Below are positions 48,416 through 57,654 of a stretch of DNA of 64,000 nucleotides, piece after piece. The stretch lies in contig OX465112.1 of assembly GCA_949987565.1 (NCBI GenBank), positions 12,230,536 through 12,294,535 on the forward strand. The letters run 5' to 3'. The position numbers and the translations under genes were made by a program. Under the pieces are notes generated by a model that worked only from the letters and a program-made list of their open reading frames with translations, was not told where the DNA came from and ran no database searches. The DNA comes from Luidia sarsii (taxonomy: Eukaryota > Echinodermata > Asteroidea > Paxillosida > Luidiidae). The number at the start of each line of letters is the position of its first letter. The stretch's first letter is position 1.

Positions 48416-48496
48416 CTGATCAGTGGTCACCTGCTTGATGAGTGTCCTGAGGGTCAGTTCAGGCTCAATGATGTCCATGCCACATACAATATCCAC
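48416..48496 (-). CDS. PCGF6: PCGF6-like exon H: RAWUL strand VDIVCG
   Basis: An 81-nt exon, phase 0 at both ends, acceptor ACGCCAG and donor GTGAGC. It reads VDIVCGMDIIEPELTLRTL, then IKQVTTDQ, matching the VDI.CG...L....TLR block of PCGF6. If the donor is not used, the frame stays open to a stop near 48275 and gives an unrelated tail. The expected final strand (LLVLHYG-like) is not in that read-through, so splicing to one more exon is favoured. Confidence 0.82.
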
Positions 48497-51400
48497 CTGG
48501 CGTATGAAGAGCACACAGCGATTTAATACCCTGACTAATCTGAAAGCAAATGTTGAGGCCCTGATGTTTTGTATTTGCAGCTTTTCTACAAAGGTCCTGC
48601 GAGGCTAGCTACGAGGATCAAAAACGTCAGACCCTCTACATTTTTCAAAAAGAATTTACAAAAAAAGCTAGGAGAATTTGGCTGGACGGGGGCTTCAAAC
48701 CAAGACATCTGGCCCAATTGACCGGAGTTCCACCATCTGAGTTATCCTGCCTGTCGGTGGCAGCCTTTCCCAACTACAGTCTTCAACTATCTTTGCTGGG
48801 GTGGGGACATCAGTCAGAAGCATTTCAACCATTAACTGCAAAAATATATCCCCTTGGGATCATGCTTCCACTTTCATTCAGATGCAAAGAATGAATTGTT
48901 GGAAACCTAGCTACAGCAGCTCGGGGATCACATCTCAAGTGGATGCAGCTTTCCAAATTCAAGTCAAACTGATAACAGTTTTTCCTTCAATTTAAGTGAT
49001 TGGCAACAATTTGTGACAGAAATAAATCACGAACAAAGCTTGCAGAAAGCGAGGCCCCACAGAAAATCTCCAGTGTTGTACCATTAGGCACTGGCATAGC
49101 AGTCAACATGAAACGGGCAATGAACCCTTAAATAGGATTACCTCAAACCTGTTGTCAAGCTGGAGCTTCTTGGCCAAAAATCGCTGAAGGTGGCGGATGG
49201 ATACATCTTGTGAGACTCGGAGAAATTTTTTTGGAATTTGCTTTAAGCAAAACCAAAACAAAACGAAGAAATGTAATTACTCATTAGTCAAAGCACGCTT
49301 TTGGATTACATGATTAAAGCTGTGTTCTCGGATGTTTTTACGGACGGAATGATTATTATTTGCCTTAAATGGCTGATCAAATGTCACACTTTATTGGCAC
49401 TGTTGTTATGTTACCGTGGCTGAGCGGAAAATTCCTGCAACAACTTTCAGTTTGTTAGTTTTAAGTCAAGATTTTTATATCTTAACCACTTCGCTCTGGG
49501 GACTTTCCCAGTGCCCATGACAGCCATACAGGAGTTTTTGAACAATGTGTCAATCGCAACAACATCTAAGAAATAAATAAATAAGGGTATACTATGTGTA
49601 CAAGTGAGTCAAACCGATTCGGACATCAGTGTGGCATTTGTCAAGGGATTAGACATTTGAAAAACAAGATAGCGCAATTGTTGCCACTAATCTGGCAATT
49701 CATGTGGCAAGTTGCATCAAAATGAGTCTTTGTCAAGCTTTGAATTGATTTGTTCTAGGCTGAAAAAAATCTTTGTTTAAAACTTGGACAATAGTGGTGC
49801 CCGGCGAAAAGTGGTTAACTTGGACAATTTTGAAAAATGGCAAGAACATTTTTACTGGACTGGGACTTTTTTAAATTGTGCGTACCAACGCTCTTGCCAT
49901 CTGACACACACACACAAAAAAGCCCCCCTTAGAGTTTAGATGGACGTTTCCATTGCATGTAATTTTTCTTTAGCGGTAGTTTAATAACAAATAGGCTACC
50001 AGGAACCCCAGCTTAAAACTGATCATTGTACCAAGTACCACCAAGTCACATTAACTTACCCCATTCCTTTTGAAGCCATCACTGGCACTGCAAACAAACA
50101 AATTAAACAAATCCTCATTCCAAGATTGCAAAAAAGAAAAGAAAATGCATGCAGCCAAACTTCAGCATTTCATCCCGACAAGTCTCAGCCATTGATATTC
50201 CAAGACCTCTTATTGGAAGAGACCTTTGGAAGTTATTCCCATAGTTAGAAAGAGCATGAAATAAGGTTTATTTTGTTGCAAGTTTGACTTCTGTAGCACG
50301 TTCCATTCCTGAGATATATTCAGGTAGTTATCTCTAGCAAAAGAAACTGAATAAAATCAGGTGGCCAGCCAAAGTTACACTTGTATTTAATGCTAAGCAC
50401 CCATGATTGGAATACAAGTGGAGTGAAGAAGCATCGAGTGAAATATGGCTGGCAGTCCTGTATTAAAGCCCCTACACAACATTGGTCGAAGTCAAAGAAT
50501 AGCATCCATATGTTGTCTGATCCAACATATGCATGAAATAGCACACCTGTGACAATTTCAGCTCAATCCGCCCACCGAGTCTCGAGAGAATCGTGAAAAC
50601 CGCTTCATTTGTTTTGCGAAAATGCAGCATTCAGCGCCGTACTGTTCCGAAAAATAGTTTAGATCACGGTGAGACGTAAACAATTTCTTTTACTCATTTC
50701 TCCAAAAATACAACATTTTAAGCAGAAATATTTCAGTGAGAGGTTTCTACTATAACCACCTTCAAACTGTATAAGTTTCATGTAAATCTGTGAATATTTC
50801 TGTTTTTTGCTTTAAGCAAGGACGAATCTTCATGCTAAGCAGGCTTTATTGCTCAAGCGGCTCTATGAATTTGGGCCCATACCAAGTCTTGGGCAACAAG
50901 CAAACCTTGCACCAATGTTTTGGGGCAGGGTAGGCCTACTCACCCTATGAATTCCAGCAGTATGGATATGTGGGTGTCTGACAGATGGCAGATTGTGGGG
51001 AGCTGTCTCAGAGGCTGTGCGACCTGAGGTGTGGGACTCGGTGTCGGGCTGACCACTTGTGAGTCGTCTGAAAACAGAACCAATGATATTCAATGAGGTT
51101 TTTGCCCTTGCTCGACGTGATAAACACTGAGTGCTCAGTGCTTTGCCCGGTGCCTGATAAAAGGCAGCTCAGGCGGGATTCGAACCCGCGACTCCCGAAT
51201 TCTAGTACGGACGTCTTAACCACTGGACCACCAATCTGGTCGAGGTCGTGAGGTGGATTAGAATATTGTATAGTGGCGGGTACAACGTTGCATCATAGAT
51301 ATAATGATGTTTGCGTCGAGGAGAATGTAATTCATTGAGGTTTTTAAGGGCAAAAAACCTCATTCTCCTTGATGCAAACATCATATTATCTAGAACCAAT

Positions 51401-54400
51401 AATCACATGACACTCACACATCCAAGTCTCGTTGAAAATTGTTTAAGAGGAAACCGATGCATTCTTGAATCTTTCATTCTGCCTTTGAGAAAGGTCCTGC
51501 TAGGATCAAAACGTCAGGCCCTCCAAATTTTGATATTCGCCTTTTGGTCATTTTAGACAGTAAGCAGTATACTAGAGTCAATCTTGAATCTTGATATATC
51601 TTGTGAGTCAAGTAGTCTGCTTCTTTGATTTGCGTGCAAATCATGATGGGAACACCAGTTTGTATGGAAAATTTCCTAAGGTTTGCCAGTAAGATTCATG
51701 AGAGAGGGAGGAGACTTGCTGGGCATTGTTTGAGTCATCTGGAAATCTCTGTATGCCCCACACTCATTCTTTGGCAACCATTTCGAGGGAACGCTGGAAA
51801 GCATGGTAGGTGTGTGGAGTCACCTGTGTTGATACACTGAGGAGAGACAAGGGGCTGAATGGAACTAACGAGCTGAAATCTTCCATGCTGGACAGGATAG
51901 TGGGGAAAATGTATATTCCACAAAACCGAGAAGGTATTAGTTTGATTTTCCTCAAATGAGTAGTAGCAGTAGTAAGAGATCATAGGACCTGAAATTTCTT
52001 TTTCATTAGATTTTTGCATGAAGGAAATTCATGAATTTATACGTCCCATACCCAGAAAAAATAAATCCTCAACATCTTCAATTACCTTTCTCTGGAACTG
52101 TGATTCCCCGACTTTTGTAGAAGATTTTCTCATTTTCGGCCTCATCTGGGGAAGGCCCAAAAAATAGAATAAATAAATCACACACAGACAAAAAGCAAGA
52201 TACTTCCACAAGCCCAATCAGGCTCTCGACTACACAATACTAGGGACAAGGATAATTTGAAGGCAGGATATGTTCATCCGGCAACGGCATTCTTCCCGCA
52301 AACGCTATTCTGCCGGTCCCTCATATGCTTATGCATATTCATGTATGCTCTATACTCTGACGTTGGCCAATCAGAGTAAAGACTGATCATGAATATGCAT
52401 AGCATCAGCTGGAACAACCTCCAGGAAGAATGCTGTTGCCGGGTGAATATACACTTCTTAATTTAAAACAGAAGAAGAACATCTTAGTTGTGCATTCAAT
52501 GGGTCCCACTGGCTGGCGCTTACCTAATGCAACATAGGGGAGCAGCTTGTTGAGGATGTCCTGTTTTGTCCGGTCAAACCTGCGGGACAAAGGGACAAGA
52601 CATCTCCACACGTTAGAATCTATCAACCCAACCAATAACCGATTCACCAACCCCCTTCTGACTGGCGCCCCCCCCCCCCCCCACCCTGGCAAAGACTAGT
52701 TGACTATTTGGGAAGGCCACCATCGAAGGGCTGGATTGCTCAGATGGAAAAGTACTGGTACGTCAATCCAGAGGTCTCGGGGTCAAATCCCGGTCCAGTC
52801 TTTTATCAATTGTTCAATTTCACCAACCCCTCATTAAAATCAATATCTATACTAGAATCGATATAGAAAGTCATTAACCACTTAACACCTGGAGACTTTT
52901 CAGTGCCAATGAATGCAAGGCAGGCTTATTTTTTGATAATTTCTAAAAATCACTCTACAATCAAGAGCAATACATACCTGTGAAATATATCAATAAGAGT
53001 ACACTACGTGTACAAGTGTGTCAAACCTGGCACAATGGCACAAATGCTCGGCCATCTATGTGGCTTTTGCCATGCAACAAATTGTTTTGAGGTCGGCTTA
53101 AACAAGTCTTTGTTTAAACCTTGGACAACGGTTGTGGCCAGGTGAATAGCAATACCACCAGCGCTCAAAATTTGAAGGTCCTGGCACCAAGTGGTTTAGT
53201 GTGTAGACATTCAATGATGGTCGATATGTTCACCAAATAGCCCCAGCACAATTTCCAAATTTGGCATCGGGTTCGTTCCCCTACTGGGTTGGCTAGCCTA
53301 GCCTCAGATTAAAACTTTTTCAACAACAACAAAAGTTGGCAATATCCCCTGGGAACTGCTGGAATGGGCAATTGGTATTGTAAAAAGGTCCCCGCCACAG
53401 GAATTTTTCACAGAAATTGTTGTCGTGCAAACTAGGCAGTGCAAACTAGGCAGCGAAAAAACTGTTGCAAACTCCTCACTGACTAAAATGACCTGCAATA
53501 CATAAATGCCAAATTTAGAGGGCCTGGTGTTTCGATCCTAGCAGGACCTTTCTCAAAGGCAAACTAGGCCGTGACAAAAATTTTCTCAGAGGCAATGGGG
53601 AGTTTACCTGATGCAGCTGTAAGGGTTGGTCTCATGGATGAGAATGTCACAGGTGGGACACCGCTTGCTTGTGTACAGGAACTGAACAAGACAGCTCTTA
53701 CAAACTGCAAGATAAATGCGACAAAATGTGCACAGCAGTTGAACTCTGACCCGTTGATGTCACAGCTGGATCACACGTGCACTATCTTGGTGGTGGGGAC
53801 CAGGGAACAGGAGAGTTAGGGTTGCTTTCATAGGTGTGTTCGATAACCTTCCCAGGGGTAAATCTGTGCCCTCTTAAGCGTGGAAACAGGATTACAAACC
53901 ACATTGCGACATAGTGTCAACTGATTTTGATCAGCAATCTACTCTTCTTTGCTTAGCATGAAATAAGTGTAGGTTGGCAAGGTGATCCTATGAATACCGG
54001 TAATGACTTTTGGTGTTTAAGAAATTTTGGGCGTTTCGGCGGCTCTATGAAATTGACTCCTGGAGTTAACCCCTAGTGACCCTGTATTTTTACGCTCGGC
54101 ATGTTTGGGGGTAATGGCGTCAGAGCCAGCTTAATACCATGGAACGATAACTGAAACACCCCTGTAATGCAGCCCTATCTTGAATCTGAGGGGTCGAAGA
54201 AAAAAGGCAAAGGAATCTGACTGCAAAATCTTTAAACAGTTTCCTAAGAACGTGACTGAAGGACATTTTGATCTGATGATACGTATTCACACAGTTGGCG
54301 GCAGGGTTAGAATTTAGCAATAGAATGGCCCAGTGGCTAAATGGCAGCCATTAAGGGTACACCTAAGTGTAAAAGTGAGTCGGACCTGGCACAATCGGAT

Positions 54401-54716
54401 GTCTGTGTGACTTTTGTCGTGCTACATAGATAGTTTTGTGGGAGGCTGAAACAAGTTTTTGTTTAAAACTTGGACAACAGTGGCGCCCGGATTCAGATGG
54501 CCTGGTGCATGTGTGACAAACACCACTGACCAGCGCCCAGTATTTGGAGGTCCCGGCGCGAAGTGGTTAGAGTGAGGTATTCCAAGGGGTATTCCCAGTC
54601 AGACTGATGGACTTACAAGTGTGTAGACATTCAATGATCGTTGTTGCATTCACCAAATAACCCCAGCACAAATGGCATGTGATGTACTGGTTGACTGCCG
54701 TTAGTTTGACGACCAG
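48416..54716 (-). CDS. PCGF6: PCGF6-like Polycomb RING-finger gene (locus, eight joined exons)
   Basis: The gene is read on the minus strand as exons 54716-54617, 53704-53608, 52579-52524, 52145-52086, 51067-50944, 50087-50060, 49240-49142 and 48496-48416. Every junction has AG/GT and the phases agree across all seven introns, giving about 215 residues. The order is a RING finger (ITCHLC, ECLHTFCKSC, CPTC), a basic linker with FYKSRG, a Ser/Pro-rich stretch, then a RAWUL ubiquitin-like domain starting at ISILLEFIG and continuing through KKFLRVS and VDIVCG. LLEFIG, FYKSRG and VDI.CG followed by TLR are what I recall of PCGF6 rather than PCGF1 to PCGF5. PCGF proteins pair with RING1 in Polycomb repressive complex 1, a nuclear H2A ubiquitin ligase. 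The N-terminal exon(s) and the last RAWUL strand are missing or only guessed at. Introns hold MITEs, SINEs and a duplicated exon. Confidence 0.88.
48585..48650 (+). repeat. Penelope-tail repeat with internal duplication
   Basis: TTCTACAAAGGTCCTGCGAG, a GCTAGCTACG insertion, then AGGATCAAAAACGTCAGACC. It lies in the intron between exons G and H. Confidence 0.5.
48673..48800 (-). mobile_element. tRNA-derived SINE (minus)
   Basis: Minus strand: CAGCAAAGATAGTTGAAG, GGGAAAGGCTGCCACC, A-box-like TAACTCAGATGG, B-box-like GGTTTGAAGCCCC, then GTCCAGCC. It lies in the intron between exons G and H. Confidence 0.6.
49142..49240 (-). CDS. PCGF6: PCGF6-like exon G: central RAWUL strands and helix
   Basis: A 99-nt exon, phase 0 at both ends, acceptor CTTAAAG and donor GTAATC. 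It reads QIPKKFLRVSQDVSIRHLQ, then RFLAKKLQLDNRFE. The order KKF.RVS, a hydrophobic H-L strand, then the FL..K helix is the RAWUL fold that binds partner subunits in PRC1-type complexes. Confidence 0.88.
49496..49814. mobile_element. TTAA-flanked MITE (piggyBac-like), best copy
   Basis: 319 bp with ends CCACTTCGCTCTGGGGAC and GGCGAAAAGTGG, flanked on both sides by TTAA (49492-49495 and 49815-49818). A TTAA target duplication is the signature of piggyBac-type transposition. The interior shares ACAAGTGAGTCAAACC and TTGTTTAAAACTTGGACAA with copies at 52878, 54345 and 4869. No protein is encoded. Confidence 0.7.
50060..50087 (-). CDS. PCGF6: PCGF6-like exon F: 28-nt microexon in RAWUL
   Basis: A 28-nt exon between TTTGCAG and GTAAGT. 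Joined to the GG left by exon E it reads GASDGFKRNG, matching the G-A-N-E-G loop after LLEFIG in PCGF6. It ends in phase 0. It is too short for ORF finding and is supported by both splice sites, by phase and by residue matches. Confidence 0.75.
50463..50815. mobile_element. MITE with TTAAAGCCCC ends, right end shortened
   Basis: Begins TTAAAGCCCCTACACAAC and follows the 43700 element closely (CCGAGTCTCGAGA, TCGTGAAAACCGCTTC, GTTCCGAAAAATAGTTTAGA). It ends in GCTTTAA, the last bases of the inverted end. It lies in the intron between exons E and F of the PCGF6-like gene. Confidence 0.65.
50944..51067 (-). CDS. PCGF6: PCGF6-like exon E: linker and start of RAWUL
   Basis: A 124-nt exon with acceptor TTTTCAG and donor GTGAGT. 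It encodes a Ser/Pro/Gln linker (SPTPSPTPQVAQPLRQ) and then HISILLEFIG, the first strand of the RAWUL domain. LLEFIG is shared with PCGF6 as I recall it. The exon ends in phase 2; using GTGAGT one base downstream of the first possible GG keeps the next exon in frame. Confidence 0.83.
51095..51246 (-). mobile_element. tRNA-derived SINE of a second family (minus)
   Basis: Minus strand: GGTGGTCCAGTGGTTAAGAC (A box), then GGGTTCGAATCCC (B box) in a good T-arm (GCGGG/CCCGC). The sequence after the T-arm (CTGAGCTGCC) does not pair with the 5' end, and no closed anticodon stem is seen, so it is not a functional tRNA. A non-tRNA body follows to about 51095. Confidence 0.65.
51303..51396. mobile_element. 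Foldback element with ATGATGTTTGCGTCGAGGAG arms
   Basis: ATGATGTTTGCGTCGAGGAG and CTCCTTGATGCAAACATCAT face each other across a short AGGTTTTTAAGGGCAAAAAAC loop region. A single arm (TCTCCTCGACGCAAACATCA) recurs at 27393-27413, beside another GAGGTTTTGCC stretch. Confidence 0.6.
51479..51560 (+). repeat. Penelope-tail repeat
   Basis: TGCCTTTGAGAAAGGTCCTG, then CTAGGATCAAAACGTCAGG and the conserved CCTCCAAATTTTGATATTCG and TTGGTCATTTTAGACAG. It lies in the intron between exons D and E. Confidence 0.75.
52086..52145 (-). CDS. PCGF6: PCGF6-like exon D: FYKSRG segment
   Basis: A 60-nt exon with acceptor CCCCAG and donor GTAATT. It reads DEAENEKIFYKSRGITVPEK, corresponding to the E..K..DFYK.RGLEVPKP segment recalled for PCGF6. 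This is one of the best discriminators from PCGF1 (FYQSRG) and PCGF3/5. It ends in phase 1. Confidence 0.87.
52524..52579 (-). CDS. PCGF6: PCGF6-like exon C: post-RING helix
   Basis: A 56-nt exon between an AG acceptor (TGTCCCGCAG) and the donor GTAAGC. It reads FDRTKQDILNKLLPYVAL after the split Arg codon. This matches the LDR..QDIVYKLVP block that follows the RING in all PCGF proteins. It ends in phase 1. Confidence 0.87.
52686..52805 (+). mobile_element. tRNA-derived SINE (plus)
   Basis: CTGGCAAAGACTAGTTGAC, GGGAAGGCCACCATCG, TTGCTCAGATGG (A box), B box GGGGTCAAATCCC (52779-52791), then GGTCCAGTC. It is one of the better-preserved copies and lies in the intron between exons B and C. Confidence 0.7.
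52878..53194. mobile_element. TTAA-type MITE, copy 2
   Basis: 317 bp from CCACTTAACACCTGGAGAC to GGCACCAAGTGG, flanked by TTAA at the left and TTTA at the right. It abuts the decayed RING exon at 53206 and lies in the intron between exons B and C. Confidence 0.68.
53206..53262 (-). pseudogene. Decayed duplicate of PCGF6-like RING exon A
   Basis: About 57 nt repeat the 3' half of exon A with few differences. The minus-strand frame still reads LCWGYLVNISTIIECLHT. The copy lacks the 5' half with the acceptor, and its donor is gone: straight after CTACACAC comes a TTTA tetramer and the end of a TTAA-type MITE (52878-53194). It sits in the intron between exons B and C, so it is an out-of-order partial duplication that cannot be spliced normally. 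Confidence 0.75.
53455..53562 (-). repeat. Penelope-tail repeat, minus copy
   Basis: Minus strand TTGCCTTTGAGAAAGGTCCT, then GCTAGGATCGAAACACCAGG, continuing to a CATTTTAGTCAGTGAGGAGT block. It ends 46 bp from the donor of exon B. Confidence 0.75.
53608..53704 (-). CDS. PCGF6: PCGF6-like exon B: second half of RING finger
   Basis: A 97-nt exon after TTGCAG with donor GTAAAC. It completes the Phe codon split by the previous intron and reads FCKSCLVQFLYTSKRCPTC, then DILIHETNP. This supplies the last four zinc ligands (C-x2-C twice), so the C3HC4 set is complete with no ligand lost. It ends in phase 2 within an Arg codon. Confidence 0.9.
54345..54566. mobile_element. TTAA-type MITE, 5'-truncated copy
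   Basis: The right end CCCGGCGCGAAGTGG is followed by TTAG. The interior has GTGAGTCGGACCTGGCAC and TTGTTTAAAACTTGGACAA. The left end is missing. It lies 50 bp from the donor side of exon A, close to where the other MITE sits beside the decayed exon copy. Confidence 0.6.
54617..54716 (-). CDS. PCGF6: PCGF6-like exon A: first half of RING finger
   Basis: A 100-nt exon preceded by CCTAG and followed by the donor GTAAGT. It opens in phase 0 with LVVKLTAVNQYITC and ends in phase 1 after ECLHT. It supplies the first zinc ligands (C-x2-C in ITCHLC) and the Cys and His of ECLHT. The GYLVNATTIIECLHT stretch is the hallmark of PCGF RINGs, where [15 protein letters not shown] is typical. No start codon is inside, so at least one upstream exon is required. 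Confidence 0.9.
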
Positions 54717-55741
54717 CTAGGATACAAAACAAGGTGAAATTTAAAAAGAAGGAAGGTTAGGGCCTATCCTTTTCATTTCTATCAATATAATGTGTGGCAA
54801 ATTGCTAACTGGCTTGGATTACCCTAAAACATTTACAGAATTCCAGGCAGTCTGACCATGGTCTGACATTCAAGTCCTTGCTGGACCTTCTTAGAAAGTC
54901 TTGAGAGAGGTCCTAGTACTTAGTAGTACTTAGTACTTCTGTGGGTGTCAGTCAACTCAGTCCGTTATCAACTTGGCCTGTCAAAAACTTATGGGAAAAT
55001 GTGCACCAAAACACCCCATAGGGACCGAGTTGACCTGAAACTGCTACTGCTAGTGCTACAGAGTACTGGGGAAAGGCCCAAACTGGTAAGGGTGCTACTT
55101 TTTTCTGAGTAAATTCTTCCTAGTTCTCATTCACCGAAATCAAGTTTTCGTTGCCATTTTTTCTTCACAGTCAGTTTTTACTTTGACCTTTATTAGTCTT
55201 ATATTTGAACTGTCTAGTCAGTGTGCACTGGCAGTTTATAAAAGAAAATTTTTACAAATTGAAATGTTAGGCTTTTGTATGTTGCCAATCTTGGCTGTGA
55301 AAGAGTCAATTCTTTCACTGGAACTTGGACCTTACAAAATACGAGTCACCCTCTTTTAAATTTTTGAGGGCTCAGAGTCAGACACCAGTTCCTTGGACTA
55401 CTATAACTAAATACAATCACGTGAAAGTCAAGTCACTGTCGGTTTCACGTCAACTCAGTCCGTAACCTGACTAACCAACTTGGTCCCAGTCAACTCGGTC
55501 TGTGACCAACTCGGTCCGAGTCACCCGACCCTCCAATTTCCAAATTTTGATAAAAAAGGGTGACTTGTCGGGTCCAAGTTACCCGGACTAGTCCGTAACC
55601 AACTCAGTCCATATTTAAGCACATTTTTCCATAGGGACCGAGTTGGTTATGGACTAGTCCCACAGATAATCTCCAAACTCATTTAAGGGGAGCTAGTACT
55701 ACTACTAGTACTAGCGGCCCAGTAAGTGGGACTAGTTATGG

Positions 55742-55908
55742 ACCAAGTTGACTGGGACTGAGTTGGTCACGGACCGAGTGGGTCACGGACTGAGTGGGTC
55801 ACGGACCGAGTGGGTCACGGACCCAGTGGGTCACGGACCGAGTGGGTCACGGACCGAGTGGGTCACGGACCGAGTGGGTCACGGACCGAGTGGGTTACGG
55901 ACCGAGTT
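55742..55908. repeat. 16-bp tandem array GGGTCACGGACCGAGT
   Basis: About nine units of a 16-bp repeat, almost identical in the middle. Single diverged units (ACTCGGTCCGTGACC and its complement) are scattered from 54950 to 56140 in both orientations, so the array arose within a larger field of this word. Confidence 0.9.
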
Positions 55909-55909
55909 A

Positions 55910-56034
55910 GTCCCACTTACTGGGCCGCTCGGAGCTCCCCTTAAACGAGTTTTGAGATTGTCTGTTGCAACAGACAATCTCAAAACTCGTTTAAAGGGGA
56001 GCTCCTAAATTCCTAGCAGCCCAGTAAGTGGGAC
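55910..56034. repeat. 125-bp palindrome
   Basis: GTCCCACTTACTGGGC ... CTTAAACGAGTTTTGAGATT meets its complement at TCTGTTGCAACAGA (centre about 55967). One arm has a roughly 10-bp insertion (AAATTCCTAG). A diverged single arm lies at 55651-55735, on the other side of the 16-bp array. Confidence 0.85.
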
Positions 56035-56149
56035 TAGGACCGAGTTGGTAACGGACCGAGATGGCCTCAGACCGAGTTGACTGGGACCATGGAAGTTAGC
56101 TGGGACCGAGTTAGTTACGGACCGAGTTGACCGACACCCTCACTGCCAC

Positions 56150-57640
56150 TTCACTTGTCACTGTCACAAGCGTCACTGTCAGTGTCACTGTCCGCATAGC
56201 ACGACTAAGTCAGTCAGCTCAGTGACACTGACACAGTGACAGCATGGTCAGTGTGCATGCAATGCAGATGGCAGTGAGTGTTCTTCCATGTCAACATTAG
56301 TTGTTCAATCCGATGCTCACTGGTTTGGGCTTTCCTCGGAGGCCTTTGAAGCTCCAAGTTGTTCCCGATATTGTACTTGTACTTGTGGATTGTCGTGACA
56401 TGACTCGCCGCGCTCTGCACCTCCAGAAAAAAATGTGTCTATCATCGAAGATCGAGTTCGAGACTGGCTCTCACGAATTGTACATCATTCATGCTGTATA
56501 CCGTCACCAGACTGAACCTGGCCCTAGATTTGGGCCTGAATTTCCCTGCGCGTAAACTGCTACGGTGTCCCATGCATGACACATTATATTTGAATTGTGT
56601 TTTTGCTTGTTTAAGAATAAAAAATAAGAGCAAGACTTGATTGCAACGTTATGATTACATTACATTACAAATAAACAACTTATATTTATATCATTTATTT
56701 TTCCAAAATAACTTAGTTTGTGTAGGGTACACTCACTTTTCCAAAAGAGGAGTATTTCGAGCTCTCAGCAAAATGCATTATTAGAGTTTCTGACCGAAAG
56801 TGGATTTCGGTCATTGTTCAATTTGTCAGGCTGAATGATCGGTTGTACCAATTAAATCAGGAACGCCTATATCCTCAGTAGAATTTTGTACTCTTTCAGA
56901 ATATATATTTAATAGGTTTAATTGGAATGCGTAGGGCACACGACGTCAAAAATGTGCACGAGGCACTGGTATGGCGTGCCAAAGGCAAATTTTAACCCAT
57001 TATAATTTATGAACATTATGATGTGCCAAGCTTTTCACTATTTCATTTTAAATAACTTATCTATATACACTATCGACCAGCAGTACTATAGGTTTTTGTT
57101 CAACAAGCTTTTTTGTAGAAACATGGTACGAGAAAATAATGAGTTGGGGCAATTTCATACCTTTCCTGCTCATGTTATCATAATCAGTTGTTTTATTTCT
57201 AAATTTAGCATAAGGGATTCATTCTACGAATAATAATCTGTTAAGAATCCACATTTATCAAAAGATACAGTACAAGGGAAACATAATATTATTTCATCCC
57301 CCAGCTGAAAGCAGTTCAGAGTCCAAGCGCATTACCAAAATTCACAACAGACAGCTGTCAAGACTTGGTCATTTGGTTAAATTGCGACCACTATTTTGCC
57401 TGATTTATCGATTTCCAATCCTTTCTGTCTAGCTAAATAATATTGTAATAATATCATTGATGATATGACAAACATTTCCGACCTTAAACCATAACATTTT
57501 GGTTAAGGTAAGGCCATGAATTATCATTATTGCATACATTTTTATTTTCATTTCATTGTTAGTCCGTTCCCCACAATGGATGGGTGATTCCATGCTGACA
57601 AGTGAAGTGGTCCATTGCTCAAAGCACATGTGTCTGTCCA
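56150..57640. other. Non-coding, nothing recognised
   Basis: Short frames at 56301-56555 (+) and 56214-56420 (-) overlap and resemble no family I know. The rest is AT-rich. Confidence 0.45.
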
Positions 57641-57654
57641 TTGCTCCAAAATAA

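Noticed and set aside
51165..51240. Functional tRNA gene on the minus strand
   Set aside because: A and B boxes are good, but the acceptor and anticodon stems do not close and a SINE body follows.
56214..56555. Overlapping frames on both strands near 56.3 kb
   Set aside because: Neither resembles a known family, and splice context is absent.
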